From assembly GCA_045805265.1 (NCBI GenBank), contig JBJMLO010000020.1, positions 5,485 to 69,484 of the forward strand: a stretch of 64,000 bases of DNA, given 5' to 3'. Shown one piece after another: positions 61,479 to 64,000 of the stretch. Made by a program: the position numbers and the translations under genes. Source of the stretch: JBJMLO01 sp045805265. GTDB lineage: Bacteria; Actinomycetota; UBA4738; JACQTL01. The stretch's first letter is position 1. Every line of letters starts with the position of its first letter. The notes beneath the pieces are model-generated. The model saw only the letters and a program-made list of their open reading frames with translations, searched no databases and was not told the DNA's origin.

Positions 61479-63383
61479 TCAGGTCTCGCAGTGCGTGACT
61501 TGACCGCTGCCGGCGCCCTGTTTGCAGGAGTCCGACCCCGGTCCGCCGTCCAGCGTGTCGCCGCCGGGGCCGCCGAGCAGCACGTCGTCGCCGGCCAGGC
61601 CCTTGAGGACGTCCGCGCCCGCCCCGCCGGCCAGCCGGTTCGGCCCCTGCGAGCCCACCAGGTGGTCGGCGAGTGGGGACCCGATCAGCCGCTCGACACC
61701 GTGGAGCGAGTCGTTCCCGTCGCCGCTCGCGGTCCCGGCCAGGAGGTCGGCCGAGATCGGGGCGACCGCGTCGAGGAACGAGGCCGTGTCGTGACCGAGC
61801 CCGCCGTTCACCGTGTCGGTCCCCGCGCCGGGCTGCAGCACGTCGTTCCCCCCGGCGCCGACCAGGGTGTCGCCCCCCGCGCCCCCGATCAGCTTGTTGG
61901 CGGCGCCGTCTCCCACGATGTGGTCGCCGAAGAACCCTCCGATGACGTTCTCGACGTCGGTGTGGATGTTGTCCACGCCGTCCTGCGGGCGCCCCACGAC
62001 CCGGTCGTTCGCGACCCCGTCGATGGACAGGTCGAGGCCCGCCAGCTGCCCGCTCTCGTCCGCGGTGTCGACGCCGGGGCCTCCGATGAAGACGTCGGAG
62101 CCGTTCGAGTCTCCCGAACCACCCCGCAGGGTGTCGCTGCCCCCGCCGCCGTCGAGCACGTCGTTCCCGGTGTCTCCGGAGAGGATGTTGGCCTGGCCGT
62201 TGCCGATCAGGTGGTCGTTGCCCGTCCCCCCGATCACCCCCTCGACGTCCCTCCCCACGTTGTCGTGCTCGCCCGGCTTCCCGTCGTTGGGGAATCCATC
62301 GAGCGTGACCTTGATGCCCTCCGTCTCGCCGAAGAACGAGACCGTGTCCACCCCCGTTCCGCCGATGAGAGTGGTGGCGGTCGCCTGCTCCTTGAACAGG
62401 AAATCGTCGCCGGGACCGCCGGACAGCCGGTCGATCCCACCCACCGCCTCCAGCACCTGGGTTCCGGGCCCGCCGGCCAGGACGTCGTCGAAGTGGGAGC
62501 CCCGCACGGCCTCGATGTCCGGCATCACGTTGTCGCCGTCGCACGAGTCGGGGCACCCCGTGCCGTCGTTCGGGAGGCCGTCGAGCTTGACCGTCACGCC
62601 CACCGGCGAGTGCTCGTAGTCGATGAAGTCCGGACCCCCGCCCCCCGAGAAGGTGTCGCCGGGGTCGGGCCCGTCCTCGGGGCCGATGATGTCCTGGCCG
62701 GCTCCGCCGGTCACGGTGTCCACGCCGGGCCCGTCGTTCAGGATCATCTGGGTGACGGTCGGGCGCGACAGGGGCGTCCCCGTTCCGCCCCCGGTGAGGA
62801 CGTCGTTCCCGCCCTCGCCGGAGACTCCCAGCTGCGCCGCCGTCCCGTGGAGCACTACGTCCTCGTCCCGCATCGTGCCGTCTTCGGCGACGTTCAGGTT
62901 GATCCCGGTGACCTTCGTGAGCTGCGGGAGGATCGTGCGATCGCCGAACGCGATCGAGTCGGGGCCCGAGGAACCGAAGACGTCGAATTGGGTCCCGGAC
63001 CCGAAGTTCGTGAAGGAGAACTCGATCTCGCTGGAGCCGTTGCCCTCGAGCGTGGCGCCGGGGGCGAAGGGTCCACCCGACAGCTCCATGTCCACGGAAC
63101 CCGCCACGCCGCCCATGTCGACGTTCACGGTGTCCACCGTCGTGACCGTCCCGCAGATCGCGCTGTTGACGTGGATGTCCCCCTGGCCGTCCCGGTAGAT
63201 GCTCAGGCTGTCGTCGGTGGAGGTGACGGTCTCGACGTGCTTACCGGGGTCGGTGAGGGAACACGAGGTGGCCGCGAGCGCCGACCGGACCGGCAGCGCC
63301 ACCTGGAGCACGATCGCCAGGCACCCCGCCACCGCGGCGGGGATGCGCCGCCTCCTCCGCCATCTCGACCCGGCCCTCGACAT
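61479..63383 (-). CDS. Secreted RTX/hemolysin-type calcium-binding repeat protein
   Basis: This 634-residue protein has an Arg-rich N-terminus and a signal peptide (IPAAVAGCLAIVLQVALPV, ALAA site). From about residue 190 on it carries many GGxGxDxL/I nonapeptide motifs (GGGNDVLTGG, GGPGDDFLF, GGGGSDTLRGG, GGAGADVLKG), the calcium-binding parallel beta-roll. Four longer units recur with the pattern V-T-x-x-x-D-G-x-x-N-D-x ... DVE-x-V-x-G. The last residues (GSDSCKQGAGSGQVTHCE) have two Cys. The ATG at 63383 is preferred to a TTG at 63395. No type I secretion gene is near; the Sec signal suggests export across a single membrane. Confidence 0.85.
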   Translation of the reverse strand: MSRAGSRWRRRRRIPAAVAGCLAIVLQVALPVRSALAATSCSLTDPGKHVETVTSTDDSLSIYRDGQGDIHVNSAICGTVTTVDTVNVDMGGVAGSVDMELSGGPFAPGATLEGNGSSEIEFSFTNFGSGTQFDVFGSSGPDSIAFGDRTILPQLTKVTGINLNVAEDGTMRDEDVVLHGTAAQLGVSGEGGNDVLTGGGTGTPLSRPTVTQMILNDGPGVDTVTGGAGQDIIGPEDGPDPGDTFSGGGGPDFIDYEHSPVGVTVKLDGLPNDGTGCPDSCDGDNVMPDIEAVRGSHFDDVLAGGPGTQVLEAVGGIDRLSGGPGDDFLFKEQATATTLIGGTGVDTVSFFGETEGIKVTLDGFPNDGKPGEHDNVGRDVEGVIGGTGNDHLIGNGQANILSGDTGNDVLDGGGGSDTLRGGSGDSNGSDVFIGGPGVDTADESGQLAGLDLSIDGVANDRVVGRPQDGVDNIHTDVENVIGGFFGDHIVGDGAANKLIGGAGGDTLVGAGGNDVLQPGAGTDTVNGGLGHDTASFLDAVAPISADLLAGTASGDGNDSLHGVERLIGSPLADHLVGSQGPNRLAGGAGADVLKGLAGDDVLLGGPGGDTLDGGPGSDSCKQGAGSGQVTHCET

Positions 63384-63412
63384 CGGGCGATTCAACAGCC
63401 CGGCTCACGAAA

Positions 63413-64000
63413 AGGTCAAGGGAAATCGTGGAGGCTCTGGAGCGCCACGGCGAGCTGGTCCTCGGATCGGAGTTCAAGAGCCAGCTCGTGGGGATCTCCG
63501 CGGCGACCATCGACAGGGTGCTCGCCCCGGAGCGCCGCCGCCTCGAGCTCAAGGGACGGTCGGGGACCAAGCCCGGGTCCCTGCTGAAGGGCCAGATCCC
63601 CATCCGGACCTTCGCGGAGTGGGACGACGCCCGTCCGGGGTTCTTCGAGGTGGACCTCGTCGCGCACGACGGGGGTGATCCGCGCGGCGTGTACTGCTAC
63701 ACGCTCACGCTCACCGACGTGTGCACCGGATGGACCGAGACCCGGGCCCTGCGGAACCGGGCACATCGGTGGGTGCTGGAGTCCGTGGCCCACCTCGAAC
63801 GCGACCTCCCGGTTCCCATGCTCGGGTTCGACTCCGACAACGGTGGGGAGTTCATCAACGGCGACCTGTTCACCTGGCTTTCCCAGCGCAAGATCACCTT
63901 CACCAGGTCCCGGCCCTACCGCAAGAACGACAACTGCTTCGTGGAGCAGAAGAACGGCGCCGTCGTCCGCCAGGCCGTGGGGTACCTGCGCTACGACACC
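63413..64000 (+). pseudogene. 5'-truncated DDE transposase/integrase-type gene, running off the window
   Basis: The frame encodes 195+ residues of a transposase with an rve-like catalytic core: GRSGTKPGSLLKGQIPIRTFAEWDDARPG, first catalytic Asp in FFEVDLVAHDGG, second in LGFDSDNGGEF, and the Glu in NCFVEQKN. Homologues normally have about 90 extra residues before the RHGEL region for DNA binding; here the sequence starts abruptly near the RTX gene start with no good start codon, so it looks truncated or is joined to foreign DNA. The 3' end is beyond the window. No terminal repeat is seen on the left side. Confidence 0.7.

Overview
The window looks like chromosomal DNA of a strongly GC-rich actinobacterium, probably a deep-branching uncultivated Actinomycetota lineage; I would not name a genus. 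The signs are frequent GTG starts with GTGA/ATGA stop-start overlaps, an F420-type luciferase-like oxidoreductase, DUF309 and PAC2 proteins, secreted Asp-box propeller proteins, and many genes whose -10 hexamer lies only 6-8 bases before the start codon (leaderless transcripts). No rRNA, tRNA or CRISPR array is visible. The only mobile DNA is a 5'-truncated DDE transposase running off the right edge.

Layout. 1-5.3 kb: end of a secreted protein, a large cyclase/AAA/TPR regulator, and a secreted protein. 5.5-8.7 kb: rlmN, a GNAT acetyltransferase, an Asp-box protein. 8.75-15.1 kb: a minus-strand pyrimidine-degradation cluster (luciferase-like oxidoreductase, beta-ureidopropionase-like nitrilase, class III aminotransferase, dihydropyrimidinase, CoA-acylating semialdehyde dehydrogenase). 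15.4-19.9 kb: a second Asp-box protein, an acyl-CoA ligase and a DUF309 protein. 19.96-20.31 kb: a tandem duplication of what appears to be a small RNA gene, each copy with promoter, folded transcript and terminator; this is the most novel item. 20.4-24.3 kb: GH38 mannosidase, then psuK and psuG (pseudouridine to uracil plus ribose-5-phosphate). 24.3-30.2 kb: a repeat-bearing sulfatase, two oxidoreductases and a zinc-ribbon membrane protein. 30.2-39.2 kb: a GAF/GGDEF/HD-GYP protein, PAC2, VIT1-type transporter, MarR-pgl, an ABC-F ATPase and a third Asp-box protein.

39.2-48.2 kb is rich in central metabolism: methyltransferase, malate dehydrogenase, aminopeptidase N, sugar-nucleotide epimerase, NAD-type isocitrate dehydrogenase, citrate synthase and a CBS protein. 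A short decayed fragment of an ABC-F gene sits at 39.26 kb. 48.2-54.5 kb: two small membrane proteins with similar tails, folD-metF, a VapBC-like pair, and purN-purH, so the folate enzymes lie near two formyl-folate users. 54.6-59 kb: small membrane and zinc-ribbon proteins, including an adjacent paralogous pair. 59-61.4 kb: sucD, sucC and a stand-alone B12-binding mutase domain. 61.5-64 kb: an RTX-repeat secreted protein and the truncated transposase.

The pathways connect: PsuK/PsuG would release uracil, the pyrimidine cluster would degrade it through beta-alanine to acetyl-CoA, and the TCA enzymes would consume that. This link is inferred from gene content only.
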